Assembly (NCBI GenBank): GCA_014218235.1
Contig: CM024760.1
Location: 71,488,961-71,552,960 of the forward strand
Length of the DNA stretch: 64,000 nt
Origin: Colocasia esculenta
Taxonomy: Eukaryota; Streptophyta; Magnoliopsida; Alismatales; Araceae
Direction: 5' to 3'
Under the pieces are notes generated by a model. That model was not told the origin of the DNA, did not search any database, and saw only the letters and a list, made by a program, of their open reading frames with translations. The position numbers and the translations under genes were made by a program. This document shows positions 33,053-45,726 of this stretch, piece after piece. The stretch's first letter is position 1; the number at the start of each line of letters is the position of its first letter.

Positions 33053-33841
33053 TGTCAAGCCAAGTACACTAAGGAACTGTTAAAGAAGTTTGGATTTGAA
33101 AATGTCAAGCCACTGTCAACGCCCATGAGCACATCAACAAGGTTAGACAATGACAAGGAAGGTAAGAATGTAGACCAAAAGAATTATAGAAGTATGATAG
33201 GATCCTTACTTTACTTAACCGCCAGTAGACCTGATATACTGTTTAGCATATGCATGTGTGCTAGGTATCAGGCAGATCCTAAAGAATCCCATTTAATTAG
33301 TGTCAAAAGAATTTTTAGATATCTAGCAAAAACCCATGATTTAGGCTTATGGTATCCAAAGTCATGTGAAATCAACTTAGTAGGTTATTCTGATGCTGAC
33401 TACATTGGATGCAAGGTAGATAGGAAAAGCACCAGTGGATGTTGTCAATTTCTTGCTGGATGTCTGATCTCGTGATCTTCAAAGAAACAAAATTCAGTAG
33501 CACTGTCTACAGCTGAAGCTGAGTACGTGGCTGCTAGAAGTTGTTGTACACAACTTCTATGGATTAAGCAACAACTCGAGGATTATGGACTCCAGATCAA
33601 GACAATTCCACTATTATGTGACAACACAAGTGCAATAAATCTAACCAAAAATCCAGTACAACACTCAAGAACTAAACACATTGAGGTTAGATATCATTTC
33701 ATTCTTGATCATGTAGCAAATGGTAACATAGATATTTCTTTCATTGATACTAATAATCAGTTAGCAGATATCTTCACAAAGGCCTTACCTGAAGAGAGAT
33801 TTACATCTCTTAGAAGGGAACTAGGCATGTGCAAATTGTGA
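33053..33841 (+). pseudogene. E1 pol part 2: RT end and RNase H
   Basis: Resumes E1 pol beyond E2 in one frame: QAKYTKELLKKFGFE, STPMSTSTRL, MIGSLLYLTASRPDI, AVKRIFRYL-like VKRIFRYLAKTHDLGLWY. RNase H follows with the acidic residues in GYSDADYIGCKVDRKSTSG, STAEAEYVAA and LCDNTSAINLTKN, ending LADIFTKALPEERFTSLRRELGMCKL. One in-frame stop, TGA at 33473 in the normally invariant LISWSSKKQ (TGG to TGA). End position is normal for the family. Confidence 0.95.
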
Positions 33842-34250
33842 AAGACTTATCTGTATGAAAACTGAAATATTAATTTTCAGAATATCAATTACTTTTTCCT
33901 TGAATTTAAGCAAAATTCCACAAAAATAGCCTGGTTGTTAATATCCTTGACGGTTCGTTATTTTATAAGGTTTCATTTCTCTCGAACTAGTCAGTTTGTT
34001 GTTTTCTGTCTTTACGGCGCCTCAGATTTTGAAAAGTCACTTTATCCTTGATTCTTATATCCCAAAATCTGTGTGGCAACGATTCACTTACCACCTTCAT
34101 CTCCCTCTATCTACCTGAGGCGATACCCTATCGACTCCGGCATCGACTTTCTGAGATTTCAAGCTTCCAACTCCTTCTTGTGAGAAATTTATTGAGGGTT
34201 TATGCTTCACCTCTCCTTCCAATCATCCAGAAACCTTCCCCATTCAATTC
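33842..34250. other. E1 pol to env-like spacer
   Basis: About 400 bp without coding sequence between the pol stop and the ATG of the env-like frame. AT-rich; nothing further recognised. If the downstream ORF is expressed it needs its own message or splicing, since stops lie in all frames here. Confidence 0.6.
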
Positions 34251-37200
34251 CATGGCCTCTTCAGTGTTTCCGGCAGCGTTGGGGGCTACGGAGCTGCATT
34301 TCTCACTGCAGAGCAGCTAGAAAGATTTACCTCAGTGAAGACGAAGCTGTGTGGAAATAAGGCTGTAGATGTTGCAAACTTGCAGAAGAATGGAATGGGT
34401 AGTGTAGTTGCAGCAATGGCAAAGATGTAGTGGTCAAAGATAGCAACTCTATCAAAGGTAAGTTACCCAGATCTTGTCAAAGCTTTCTATGTGTGCCTAA
34501 AGACTGAGGAAGATGGGTCCTTGACATCATCTATCAAAGGAACCCAGATTATAATCACATATGCTCTTTTGGAGTCTCTATTTGGAGTTTGCACCACCGG
34601 TCACAGTGGGGTTCACACTGTGGACACCCAGGCTAAGGGATTAGGGTTTATTGGTCCCGAGTTTAAGCCTAAGGATGGGAAGTTGGATATCAACCAAATG
34701 AACGCCTTCAACCGCCTCCTGCACTTTATAGTTTGTCTGATTCTGGTCCCCAGAAGTGCTACTTCCTCAACTTGTACAAAGGTAGATTCAGACATGATGT
34801 TCTGGGCTATCCAGAACCAGGATATAAACATGGCAGAGCTTATCTTGGAGCGAATGAAGTTTGCTCATGCTCAGGTCTGGGATAAGAAAAGCAAATTGAA
34901 TGTTTCTCTACCTTATGCCCACCTGTTAACTAGAGTATTTCAACATTTTGGAGTCAATTTATCTGGAGCAGTGTCAGAAACGATGGGGCAAGCAATTCGC
35001 AGTAGGAATCTGAAGAAAAGTGATTTCTCATTGGTTAATGATGTTTGGACCAAGACTTCAGTGGCTGAGGGTGAAGCCATCATCGGCGAAGCCCACGAGG
35101 TCCAGCAAGTAGTAGCAGCAACAACAGTTCAGGAAGAGGCAATTGAGCAAGTAGATACCAGGGCAGAAGCACCAGCAGCAGCAGAACCAGCAGAAGAAGC
35201 AGCAGGCAGCAGAATAGAGGATATTCCTCCTGAGCACCTTGAACCTATCCAGCAATTGCAAGTGATTGCCCCTCCAACTACTATGGTAGGGTCAGTCCTC
35301 AGAAGAGTGCTAGACTCCATTCCAAGCACTCAAAGTGTGCCAGAGGTTGCTCCTGAAGAAGAAGTTGTGGCATCAAGCCACACTGCAGATATGGTGATGG
35401 AGGATGCTCTCATTCAGGGGGAGCAGGAGATTGTGATTGAAGATGTGCAAGGCGTAACCACTCCTATTCAATAAGAGCAAGTTGTTGAAGAGCAAGCAGC
35501 TTCTCAGGGGGAGCACACAGCTAATGTCTCCAATGTTGATCAGTTCAAGAAGGCATTGTGGAAAGTGCCTCAGATGACAGTGATGACTACGTGGAGCCCG
35601 TTGCAAGGGTAAGAGAAGTCAAGGAAAAGAAGTGGCTCAGGAAACTCCTCTCCTTACCTAGCGGCCACATCAGAAGAAGAAGAGCTGAAGATAAATATGA
35701 AGCCTATTATCAAAAGACTGGATGAGCAAGGCAAAATTCTATGCTCAATGCAATCGGATATCCAGTTAATCTTTCTTAGCCAGAATTCAGCAGCTAAGGA
35801 GATTGGAGCCTTGACCTCTGAGATCCAATATTTGAAAAATGATTTTGGAATGGTCAAGCAAGTTTTCAGATGGATGAGAAGTGAGTTTAGCAATATCAAA
35901 AAGCTTGTGACTGAAATTTCTGCCCCTCGTACTCCTTCTGGGCCATCAGGGCCACCTCCAGAAAAGCCAGCAGGGCCATCTGGGCCAATTGCAGAAAAGT
36001 CAGAAGGGCCATCAGGGCCATCTAAGAATGAGGCAGGGCCATCTGAGATTGTCATTGGGCCAACAGGGTCAGTGGATCCAAGAGTAGAAGAGCCTGTTGC
36101 AGCTCCAGAAGTCCCTGCGTCTTCATCTCTTGCAACACCAGCCCCTTCTTCACCACCTTCTTCCTCCACAGCACCTCCAGCACCCATCACCTTCAAACAG
36201 CCTATGCCTCGCACCATCTCTTCTCCCACTCCCATTCCCTCTCAATCCATTTCATCACCTACCACCTCCTCTTCCATTTTTCTTCCTCCTCCTATCATTG
36301 AAGATCATCCAGTCTCATCATCAGCTGGACCTTCATCTTCATCTGGTCCTCCATCTTCTGAACCATCCCCCCTTCCTACTCATACTAGTTCATCATTCCT
36401 TCATCCTCAACCTCCTCCTTCCTTTATTGCTTTTATTCCTAAAAATGCACAACGTGCTAGTGCATTTTCCAATAAATTTGAGGATGAACTTGAGCGAAAA
36501 ACTCTCACCTCAATCTTAGCGCTTTCCAATCATGTCCACAGGACAAATTCTCCCAGTCCTTTCTCTAAAAAGAGGAACATTTCCCCCTCTCTTGCTTTTC
36601 CTTATGAACCAAAATTTCATCCTCTTTGGTTTTCCCTCATTGTTGAACATAAGAGGAAACCAATCTATAAATAATATCTTCAGAAATGCATTCTTGCCAC
36701 CCTTTTTGGACTTCCTCATCTCAATCTCACTTATCATCTTCATGTTGTTCTTCCCTATTGTCACATCTCTAAAGCCGATCAGTCCAAAATTTTCCAAATG
36801 GCTGAGTGCAAGACTGAAGATCAATGGGCTAAGGTGCACAAGGCGCTCTACAGACAATTTTTGCTTGCAAAGTCAGATCAGTTTCCACCCAGGGATCATC
36901 CCCTTACCTTATCTGAATGGTTTGTGATCCATCATCAAGCCATCTGGGGACCCACTATTCTCACAGAAGTAAGACTCACTCGATACTTCCAGCTTTACAA
37001 TGACTATCGATATCTCCACAAGCTACCTAAAGTTCAGTTGGGTCAGTTTCAGGGAGCCATTTCTTTGGTCAAGATTGAGAATCCTGTCAATCGCTCCTTC
37101 AAGGTAGATTTTGCAATTTTGAAAATACCAGAAATAGTCTTTCTTCCCAAGTTGCATTCTTTGGTCATGGACTCCTCAGTTGGTCCAATCATTTTTGAAA

Positions 37201-37823
37201 GATTTGCTTGGGTTATGGGAAGAATCTCTGCTCAGTAGGGTCGCCTCCCCTCCTTCTCTCGTTTCCTTTATAGAGAATTCTATTAGGGGTGCATATCATC
37301 TAAAGTTCTTGCCCCTCTACTTTTTGAGTGTGAAAGGCTTTCTCCCACTGACTGGGAAAAGCACTATAATCAGTCTGCTTTTTAGCTGGAATCAACCAAT
37401 AGCTCCTTGTTCAAAGAAGGGAAATCTACTCTTACAGTTGAAGCCTTTTTGGACATGAACTCTATCAATTTAGTTCAGGACCCTTACCTTTAGTGGGTCG
37501 AGCGGTACAAGCTTTTTATGGCTTTGAAGAAAGATCTTCTGCAGCATCAGATCCACTACCCTATCAAGATCAACCAATTTCTTCGGTTTGCCAGCTTTGG
37601 CTCTTTCATGTCCTTCAAAGAATCTCTTGGCAAAGATGAATATGCTAATTTTCTAGAAGATCAGAACCAGCTTCACATCATGAGAATGCTTCCTGACATG
37701 GGGTCATCTTATTCTATTGCTTTTGGGTTTTTCAAACCTATTTTGAGGAGCAGGAATGCAAGGCTTTGCGCATTCTTTAGCGGCATGCCTCCCTTCTATC
37801 TCCTGCTTTCTACCTCCATGTAA
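34251..37823 (+). pseudogene. E1 env-like / plant transposon ORF, about 1,190 codons, interrupted
   Basis: A single frame can be followed from ATG 34251 (MASSVFPAALG) to TAA 37823, broken by stops near 34428, at 35472, at 36672 and several near 37236-37490, plus a local frame wobble around 35560-35640. N-terminal third: TSVKTKLCGN, YPDLVKAFYVCLK, FNRLLHFIVCLILVPRS, FWAIQNQDINMAELILERM and LPYAHLLTRVFQHFGVNLSG, a pattern I know from the domain annotated as putative plant transposon protein in many angiosperms. Middle: coiled coil (35700-35910), then a very Pro/Ser-rich stretch with GPSGP repeats. The last third (36798-37823) is a distinct Leu/Phe-rich globular part. No signal peptide or clear membrane segment seen. 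Position after pol matches the env-like ORF of Sireviruses; function unknown. Confidence 0.75.
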
Positions 37824-37911
37824 CCCCTCCAGATAAATAGCAAAGTTCTTTGATTTTCTTCTCTTTTCTCTTCATCTTTGTCTCAGCATTTTATTCTTTT
37901 TGCTTAATGAC

Positions 37912-38024
37912 AAAAAGGGGGAGAAGAATACATCATTCTGAAAACATCTCTAATTTCGCACAACTCCTTAGATTTATTTCATTATGTTTATGCCATGTTT
38001 TGTCATCACCAAAAAGGGGGAGAT
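37912..38024 (+). promoter_or_regulatory. E1 polypurine tracts (two)
   Basis: The PPT adjoining the 3' LTR is AAAAAGGGGGAGAT (38011-38024). A near-identical AAAAAGGGGGAG lies about 100 bp upstream (37913-37924). Duplicated PPTs before the 3' LTR are a feature reported for Sireviruses; E3 shows the same arrangement. Confidence 0.9.
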
Positions 38025-39960
38025 TGATGATCAGTTTATCCCCATGTAATTTAAATAAATTACATATCTATTTTGGTGATTAACAAAACTCAAATATAGT
38101 TTAATCTAACAAGATTTCTATGAGATTTAAGCACAGGAAGCAAATCAAGGAAATACAAGCAAAATCAGTGAGTATTTATCACCCTGTAGCATTTACAGTT
38201 CAAAGCATACAATTTTCTTAAGTACACATCGACTTTCCAGCTGTTATAACGATTTCCTTAGAATCCCAACGATTTGCCTCTCATAACGATTCGCTAAGAG
38301 ATCGCAACGATTTGCCTCTCATAACGATTCGCTAAGAGATCGCAACAATTTGCCTCTCATAACGATTCGCTAAGAGATCGCAATGATTTGCTTCTCATAA
38401 AGATTGGCCAAGAGATCGCAACGATTTGCTCTCAGGACGATTTGATAAGTGTGCACATCGATTCTGAGCTCATAACGATTTGGTTATTGCATCGATTTCT
38501 TAAGTGAGAACAACGATTTGCTCTCACAACGATTTTGGTTTCACAACGACTCGTTAAGTGTCATAACGACTTGGTCGCCGTAACGATTCGATACATTAAA
38601 CAATGATTCGTTCACTATATCGACTCGATAAGTGAAACAACGATTTGCTTATAACGATTTGCTTACACTGTCATAACGATTTGTCTCTACAACGATTCGG
38701 TTGTTAATGCATAACGATTTGTGTGTACATCGAATTGCTTATGAATGTACAACGATTCACATGAATAACGACTCATCAACACAATGATTTCATAAGTCAT
38801 GATCATATCGATTTCATGGTGTATAACGACTTGATATTCAAACCTATTCTCAGATAGTTTGAAAAGTCAATGTTTTCCCTCGCTTTTCTCTCACATCCAT
38901 GCATTTTTTATGACTGATCATATCACTGCACTGCATGCAAATGATATCTTCTATTTCCATGCTTATACTGTAAACATATTTTTAGAAGAACAGAATGGAA
39001 TTTCCATTTCCGTATAAAATCACTCTAACGTTGACTGACAACAAGAGACAGCCTAGCTGTCTATTGTTTTAGCATTTAATGCGTGTAGGTCTCTGACAGC
39101 ACACCTCAATACAACGTTGGACAATATGGAAGATAAAGGACATCAAAGAAGATCCTCTCTCATTTTGCGTGCATGGAAAACTAAAGACTGTTGAACAAGA
39201 AGCTCTACAGTGCCATGCAGTCTAACGTAAACAAAAGCTTAGAGATAACAGACATTTCAACGTTCAATTTTCAAATGGAAGACATATATAGAAGACTGAA
39301 GCTCCAGAAACAGTTACAACACTCACGACAAACTTTTACAAGTGTTCTACGAGCATTTGAAAGAGCGAAGCCTCACTCCTTTGCTTGTCTAGCTCTTAGC
39401 TCTCTGCATTCATTGTGTTAGTCTTGAGAGATTCTGTGTACTGAGAGTGTTCCTCATCGTAGAACCTTATCTCTCAGTCGTTGCATCAGATCGAGCGTTG
39501 GTCTTTAAGCTTGATCTAGGGGCTTGTCTTCTTGAACACTTTTTGTGTTTGTTCCCTTCGTGTTGAAGGAAGACCTGGGGGTTTCCAGGGTGTTTGTTTC
39601 CCTTCGTGTAGAAGGAAGACCTGGGGGTTTCCAGGGTGTTGTAATTCCTCTTCAGGCTGTAAAGAGAAGACCAGCTGCGGCTGGGTGTGTAAGTGTCCTT
39701 AAGGGGGACTGTACCCTTGGGTAGTGAAATCCTGAGGTATTGCTCAGGGACTGGACGTAGGACTCCTGTGGAGAGGAGATCCGAACCAGGATAAATCCTT
39801 GTGTAGTGTGATTGCTTTGTGTGTGTTTGTTGTTAACTCTCACTAACACTAACATCTATCGAAGTGTATTTTGTGTGACTGTTTTTGTGGACAGGTTTTA
39901 AAGTGATCAAAATTTTAATATCCCATTCACCCCCCCTCTGGGCTAGCTAGCTGGGCAACA
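38025..39960 (+). repeat. E1 3' LTR
   Basis: Same TGATGATCAG start and GGGCAACA end as the 5' copy, followed by TSD CAATC (39961-39965). It carries the AACGATTYG array at 38248-38790 with one more clean 38-bp unit than the 5' copy, which largely explains its extra 37 bp. The 76-codon ORF is at 39191-39421. Confidence 0.96.
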
Positions 39961-39965
39961 CAATC

Positions 39966-41656
39966 AATTCGATTCTGCTCAAGGAGAACGTATATAATGT
40001 CTCGGAATTGGAAGCAATCGGATACATTGTGCCCTGGGTGCCGATGGTACACACATTACTTTGTTTGATCTGCTGCCATATTCCAGTTTGGCTTCTCGGG
40101 AGGGAGTCTAAGGGCATTTAGAGACATGAGGGTCATAAAGATATCAGCTAGACTTTCTGGAAGAGGAGGGTATTGTGCCCTCTTGGGCCCATTGGGCTTT
40201 TGAGGATCATAGCCACTTTGGGGTGGAGGGACCTGGTTGTATTGGCGCTGGTCTTGCTGGGGATTTTGGGTCTGAGGAGGTTGTCTATTGTTCCATGGTA
40301 GTTGAGGCTGTTGATTAAGGAGCGACCTACCTACCGGGCCCTGGGGGTTATTGACTGCACCTACCTGTTCGTTGGTTTGGACTCCCTCAGTGATAGGACC
40401 TTGCAGTTTCTTAGGATAGCGTGACTTAGGGATCTCAAACATAGAATGGATTGACGAGTCCTTAAGTTGTGTCTGGATGAAACGGGCTCGACTATACAAC
40501 TGGTGCATGGTAGTGATGTCGTTCATGGCTAGGATGTCTCTGTAGGTTGGGGTGGCATTTGAAATCAATAATTTAACTTTCTCCTCCTCCTACATGGGGC
40601 AACGGACCTTAGTACCCAGGGCGCGCCATCTGTCGGCATAGACAGCAAACTCCTCATCGGGTTTCATTTTCTCAGCCTCTAGATCAACAAAAGAATATTC
40701 GGGTCCGACCCGATCTTGAAACTGCTGCAGGAATCTCTCTTGGACCACTTGGAAATCTTCGGCTTCCTCGGGAGGTAGAGAATAAAACCATTCGAGGGCC
40801 GGACCATCCAACGACTTTCGAAACAAGTACGCCATGAGGTGGCGGTCGTACTTGTGAGGAGCAGACTCATATACAAATTCTTTAAGGTGCACATAAGGGT
40901 CACCCACCCCTGAATATCACTGGTAGATAGGGAGTTCTGACTGGGCTGGGACCCGAAGATGTTGAAAGGGTGGAAGAGGGATGTCCGCGGCCTTCCGCGG
41001 GTCTAATTGTCTCCTTAGGTCATGGAGCTCTTTATTGATGTCCACTTCGCGAGGAAGTCGGAAGGGGATGTGGCATGTTGAGCGGGAATGAGGGAGCGTG
41101 ATTGCTCTAAGGAGTAGGACCTCTCGCGGGGAAGGGGAGCTGGTTCAACTTTATAAAAAGAGAGAACTGGAGGGGATTTGGGCTGGACCTCCCGCAATGG
41201 CATGTAGCTGGGCTCGGAAAAGTGGATAGCCCACGGACGAAGGGGAGTAGGATCTGCCGCAGAGGATTGGACATGAGGTACAAAGATAGCGGGGGCAGAG
41301 GAGGCTGCCTGCTGGGCCGAATGATGGGATGGTGGGGATAAGGGACGCTTGCCCTTCGCAGCAGCCAAAAACTCCCGGATTTGTTCCGGGCTTAAATGCA
41401 GGAGGATTTGGCTGAATTGGGTATGCGGGTCATCCGCCCCAGAAGGAGAAGGGGGGCAGGACCGACCGTCTACAAGAGTTGGGGGCTGAATGTGCCCGAA
41501 GAGGGTGGCTACAGAGGGTTGAGCCACATCCTCGAGGAGACCAATGGGCAAGGTGTTGTCGGTAAGGACACGAAAGTGGTCCATACCGAACAAGGGATTG
41601 TGATATAATACAAGGGTAGGAGGGGACTGACTTGAACGACCCAAACACTGACACAT
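39966..41656 (-). pseudogene. G2 gag N-terminal and core
   Basis: Minus-strand Gag in three pieces. 41656-41015 is a Pro/Ser-rich N-terminus (a likely start is the ATG at 41584, MDHFRVL). 40907-40590 is the retrotransposon gag core (HLKEFVYESAPHKYDRHLMAY, FRKSLDGPALEWFYSLPP, FVDLEAEKMKPDEEFAVYA, DRWRAL). 40568-40056 continues the core end and a Gln/Pro-rich stretch. Beyond a TAA at about 40054, the finger-like CVYHRHPGHNVSDC follows and the frame runs straight through the E1 insertion site. The core wording is characteristic of Tat/Athila-type Gags. Confidence 0.9.
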
Positions 41657-41659
41657 ACA

Positions 41660-44226
41660 CCACCCCTAAACAATTAGGGGAGATGATACGACGACACAAC
41701 AACCCCTAGATTCTAACACAACAAGAAAGGACTATGAGATGAGAAGGGGTGTAGCAAACAAGCACTCAAGTTAACATGATTACCATCAAGGTTTTAGGGT
41801 TCTTCTTGACCTTTAATGAATTGATAAATGAAGTTGCACTCGGTTAATAGGTATCCTAAATAGGCAAGGACTCAAGTACTCTGGTGTAGCTAATGGGAGA
41901 CAACTCATGCGTGGGGGATGGTCTAAACTAATGGGTACAATGGGTACAACCAGCCCAGCGAACCGCAACGTGCGTACGGCCACGAGGACTTACGGAGGCC
42001 CTCGGTAGGTGGCCGTGGTCAGCCCACGAGTGCTCGCAGGTGAGAGGGTCGACTCTACCAAGGAGGAGACCTATACTAATCAAGACAAAAGTGTATGCAT
42101 GGTCCTATGCGCACTGAGGTGCATGCAACAATCTAACTTATGCTAATAAAGAGCAACTAATAGGACTCGACTGAAGTCACGACGGCCAGGTACACTGTGA
42201 CCCTATCGTGACCAGTAACCTAGGTGCGATATCAACAGAGTGCCGAGACCCGTAATTGCATGCAAACAAAGAACAAATAGACTAACCTGATACATAAAAC
42301 AGTCATGTAGCGGACTAAATAAGACAACAAGACTCACAAAACACACAAAGACCGACACATGGATCAAAAGCAGTAACAACCACTGTGTACCTGAAGACAC
42401 GACCTTTAACCAAGGCGCTACACTATCGCGACCCCACGACACGCCTCGATAAGTTCTGAAATCCAACAATGAAAATAAAAGGAAAATCCGAGTCCTAGCA
42501 GGATTCTAACATGCACAAATGCGAATATACATGGTAGAATAGCAAAGAGCAGACATGGATGCACCCTCAGTGAAAGAACAGTGCATGGGAAAAGGGAGAA
42601 CACGTACCTGAAGTCGCGTCCTCCATTATGAACGTGACTATGTCGCGGCGGCGCGATACGCCACATTAAAGACAGAGTGCAGAAAGGCAGGAAAAACACA
42701 AAAATGGACATAACAGGGTTCTAGAAAGCATTTAAACAAATCAACAAGGCAGGCAAACAAACAACAATCACGAGGCTAGCACTGAAGGTCCCACCGTGAT
42801 TGCCAAAAGGTGTAATCACGGGGTTGTGCACCCCCAAAACACGCAACAAAGTATTCAATCCAAAAGTACGAAAATGAGGATTGTGATCACCATTTAGATA
42901 GCTACCACTAATAAGAATTAAATAGGCTAAGTACGCTAGGAAAAGGAAAGAGAACAGAGACACTCACTGAGATCGTGATGGGTTGCCCCGTCGCGATGAG
43001 CCTGATGTTGCGACGCCCAACCAGGGCGTGTCTCGCTGTCGTGACACCCTCTCCTGCCACGTTCTCTACAGTGCGGGATAAAGTTGGCTGGACCGTCTTC
43101 CTGTCCTCCGGCCAGCCAGAAGACAAGAGCCCCTTGTTGATATTTGCTTGTGTGCCTGCCAAAAACAATGAAAACAACAAAGAGAAACCCTGTTAGAATA
43201 AACTTAAACGTAGCATCTACTCAAAAATGAAAAGGAAAGGTGAAGCATGGAGGGAAACGGACCTGAGGGTGGTTTTTTAAACCCCTAGGGTAGTAGAAAA
43301 ACATAGGAAGGAATAGGAAATGCGTCCTATCTAGAAGGAAATAGCAACATGCATGAAAAGTGAAATGAAGGAGAGGGAAGGAAAGAGCCCTATATGGGGC
43401 GACTCCCTGGCATTGTGCACGTCCTTGACTCTCGCTGAAGCCTCAGAAGGAAATGGAAGCCGCCCTCCTCACACACCAAGCTCCATGGATGATCAAACGA
43501 GCAAGGCTTGATGTGGAGGATATGAGAAAATGGGAGGTGAAGAGAGAGCCACAAGCTAACTCCAAGGTCTGATTGGATTTCGGTAGCACTTCGTGGCAAA
43601 TTCAGGCTCTCTCCTCCTCTGAAGGAGAGGCCTTGCTTATATAGACTAGGAGAGAGAAAAATCCCATTTTCAAGTGATAATAACCCAAATAAAAGAGATA
43701 TATCCTTCTAAATCCATATGGGAGAGTTCAAGGAGGTTCCTAAGGAGTCCCACAACCCCAAACCACGCTCAGGTGGGTTAGGAAGTTGCATGGGATGAGG
43801 ATAAGGCCAATAGAGGATAAAGAGGAGGTGGGTGCAGAGGCCAGCACACTCGGCTGTAGTCGCGACAGGTCGTAGGGGCGCGACATGGATGAACGCAACG
43901 GCCAGGAGGGGCGCGACTCTGAAGCCCCGTGCTTGGATATGCATGGGCTGTCACGACGGCCAAGGGGGGCGCGACAAGGCTAACGCGGCGCCCAGACCCG
44001 TCGCGTTAATGAAAGCGATTATTATGGAATTATTGACTAATCATATGAGAGAATAATGGGCATTTAAGACACATGGACTCTTTCAAAAGGATAATGGATG
44101 GGATTTTGGGCTTTTAATGGGCTCAAAGCAAGGCTAATGGTGGGCTCAAGGTGAATGACCAACTTGGGGCTCAATAAGATAACAAGAAATATGGTTCAAC
44201 TTGTAGGCAAAAATTGGGTGTCTACA
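41660..44226 (-). repeat. LTR/leader region at the 5' side of G2
   Basis: No coding. The right end reads AATTGGGTGTCTACA, so in element sense it starts TGTAGACACCCAATT, a common plant LTR opening. A minus-strand TATA box CTATATAAG is at 43636-43644, with GCGAC-rich words upstream of it (43855-43985) and a long leader downstream. I could not locate a primer-binding site, so the LTR-to-leader boundary (somewhere 41.7-43 kb) is unknown. Text near 41940-42010 (CCTCCGTAAG... GCTGGTTGTACCC, minus strand) resembles part of the G3 LTR, so a separate LTR insertion is possible. Confidence 0.55.
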
Positions 44227-44229
44227 GTG

Positions 44230-45726
44230 GGCTGCCAACTCGAGCACGCTCGTAGCCCGGAGCCACCCTCAACAGGCTCACGAGGTTGGGGGTCCCAAGT
44301 AACGGTAACAACCTCTCAGATTGGGGACAAGCCCTCAAGTGCCAAGCACCGGGCGAATAGGCAGGGCAGCACAACAAAACCACGCCGAACCGCTGGCTTG
44401 TAACCCACGACAAGCCCAGCAGGCGAGAAGCACGCACAAATCCTCAAAAGGGTCATCGGACAACTAAACACGTACGGAAAAAGCCAGAGCCTCGGAACAC
44501 CACCCGCTAGCACAGAAACCCATCGCTCTACTAATAATCAATTGACCGCCAGTCAATCGATTATTAGACAGACGCGACCCTCCTAGCACCACTGCCAGGA
44601 CACGACCATGAAGGTGTCACCTTCGGTCGTTGAACGCAGGGAGGTAACCTGATGCATTCCCTACCAGAAGGTCCTAAGGGCAAAGCCTGCCCTGGGGCAC
44701 ATGCCGACACACAACCGGGCCCACGGAAGCACCCGAGACAACACAGGTACTATCACGACCCCCAAAGCCGTTGCGATGCCATTGCGACGGGGAAGGGCAC
44801 CGTGACAGCCGCCCTATTGCAACGGGGCAACACGTTACGACAGCAACCCTATCGCGACCAGAAAGCACGTCGCAACAGCGACCCTTATCGCGACCGCCAA
44901 CCATGTCGTGATAAGGTCACGCCCGACCGGGCCGACGCCTCTTCTGATGTCACGATGTGACGAGCCGTCGCGACATCAGTGGAGAGGCAGACCAACGGGA
45001 TCCTCAATCCCTGGCCGCCCACACGGTACAAACACATCACACACGGGGGAGGGGAGCATGGGAGGCTAACTAAACTAATTAGAAAGCACGAAGAGCTCCC
45101 AATCCGCCCCGATCGAGAAGAGTTCAAGTAATCCCTACCTTTCACGAAGAACTAAACCACAATGGGGCCCTTCACGTCTGTTGGCCACCTCCTCCTCACT
45201 CCACGATGCCGCTCCCATGCTCCGCCACGAGCCGCCGACTGCTCCATGCCCGAATCGCTGGCGGGGAGCCTCCCCATTGCTGGAGAAGAGGGGAAAGGGA
45301 AGAAGAGGAGAGAAAGGGGAAAGGGGTAGCCAGCCAGCGCCTTAAGCCCCCGGCACCCAGAATGCGACGGACCGCCCCGTCGCATTACGAACCTTAACGT
45401 GATGGGTCAACAAACCGCGACAAGAATGCGCCCTCCAAGAGTGCCGCGACAACGCGATAGGTTGTACTGACACACCTGCCACTCTGATAAGCGTCAGACG
45501 ATTGCACAGTGGAACCCGACAACACTGTTGTGACCCGTTGACCGGTTGCGACAAGAACACGACGGGCAACCCGGGCGTGAATAGAACACTGTGCACACCT
45601 GCATCACAACAGGGATAACTGTCACGTCGGGCACCCCCGACGTGACACTAATGCATCGCCCAACCTAGATGCGTTAGTGGCCTGTCATCCCAGACACTGG
45701 ACGGAAAGCCGGGAAGCCGGGTCTTA
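44230..45726. repeat. LTR-like direct repeat, copy A
   Basis: Matches 46916-48387 in the same orientation, offset 2,686 bp at the start, with many differences. Both copies carry CGCGAC/GTCGCG words, a purine-rich leader-like stretch (45290-45330 here) and the phrase TGTCACGTCG near the right end. Copy A has a perfect 10-bp hairpin at 45361-45386 (AATGCGACGG/CCGTCGCATT) and a one-mismatch 12-bp hairpin at 44883-44916. No coding capacity seen. Confidence 0.8.

Noticed and set aside
34251..37823. True retroviral envelope
   Set aside because: No signal peptide, no membrane anchor, no cleavage site visible; only position suggests env-like.
42203..42963. Open frames on the minus strand at 42.2-43.0 kb
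   Set aside because: No domain pattern and LTR/leader context; composition fits chance frames.
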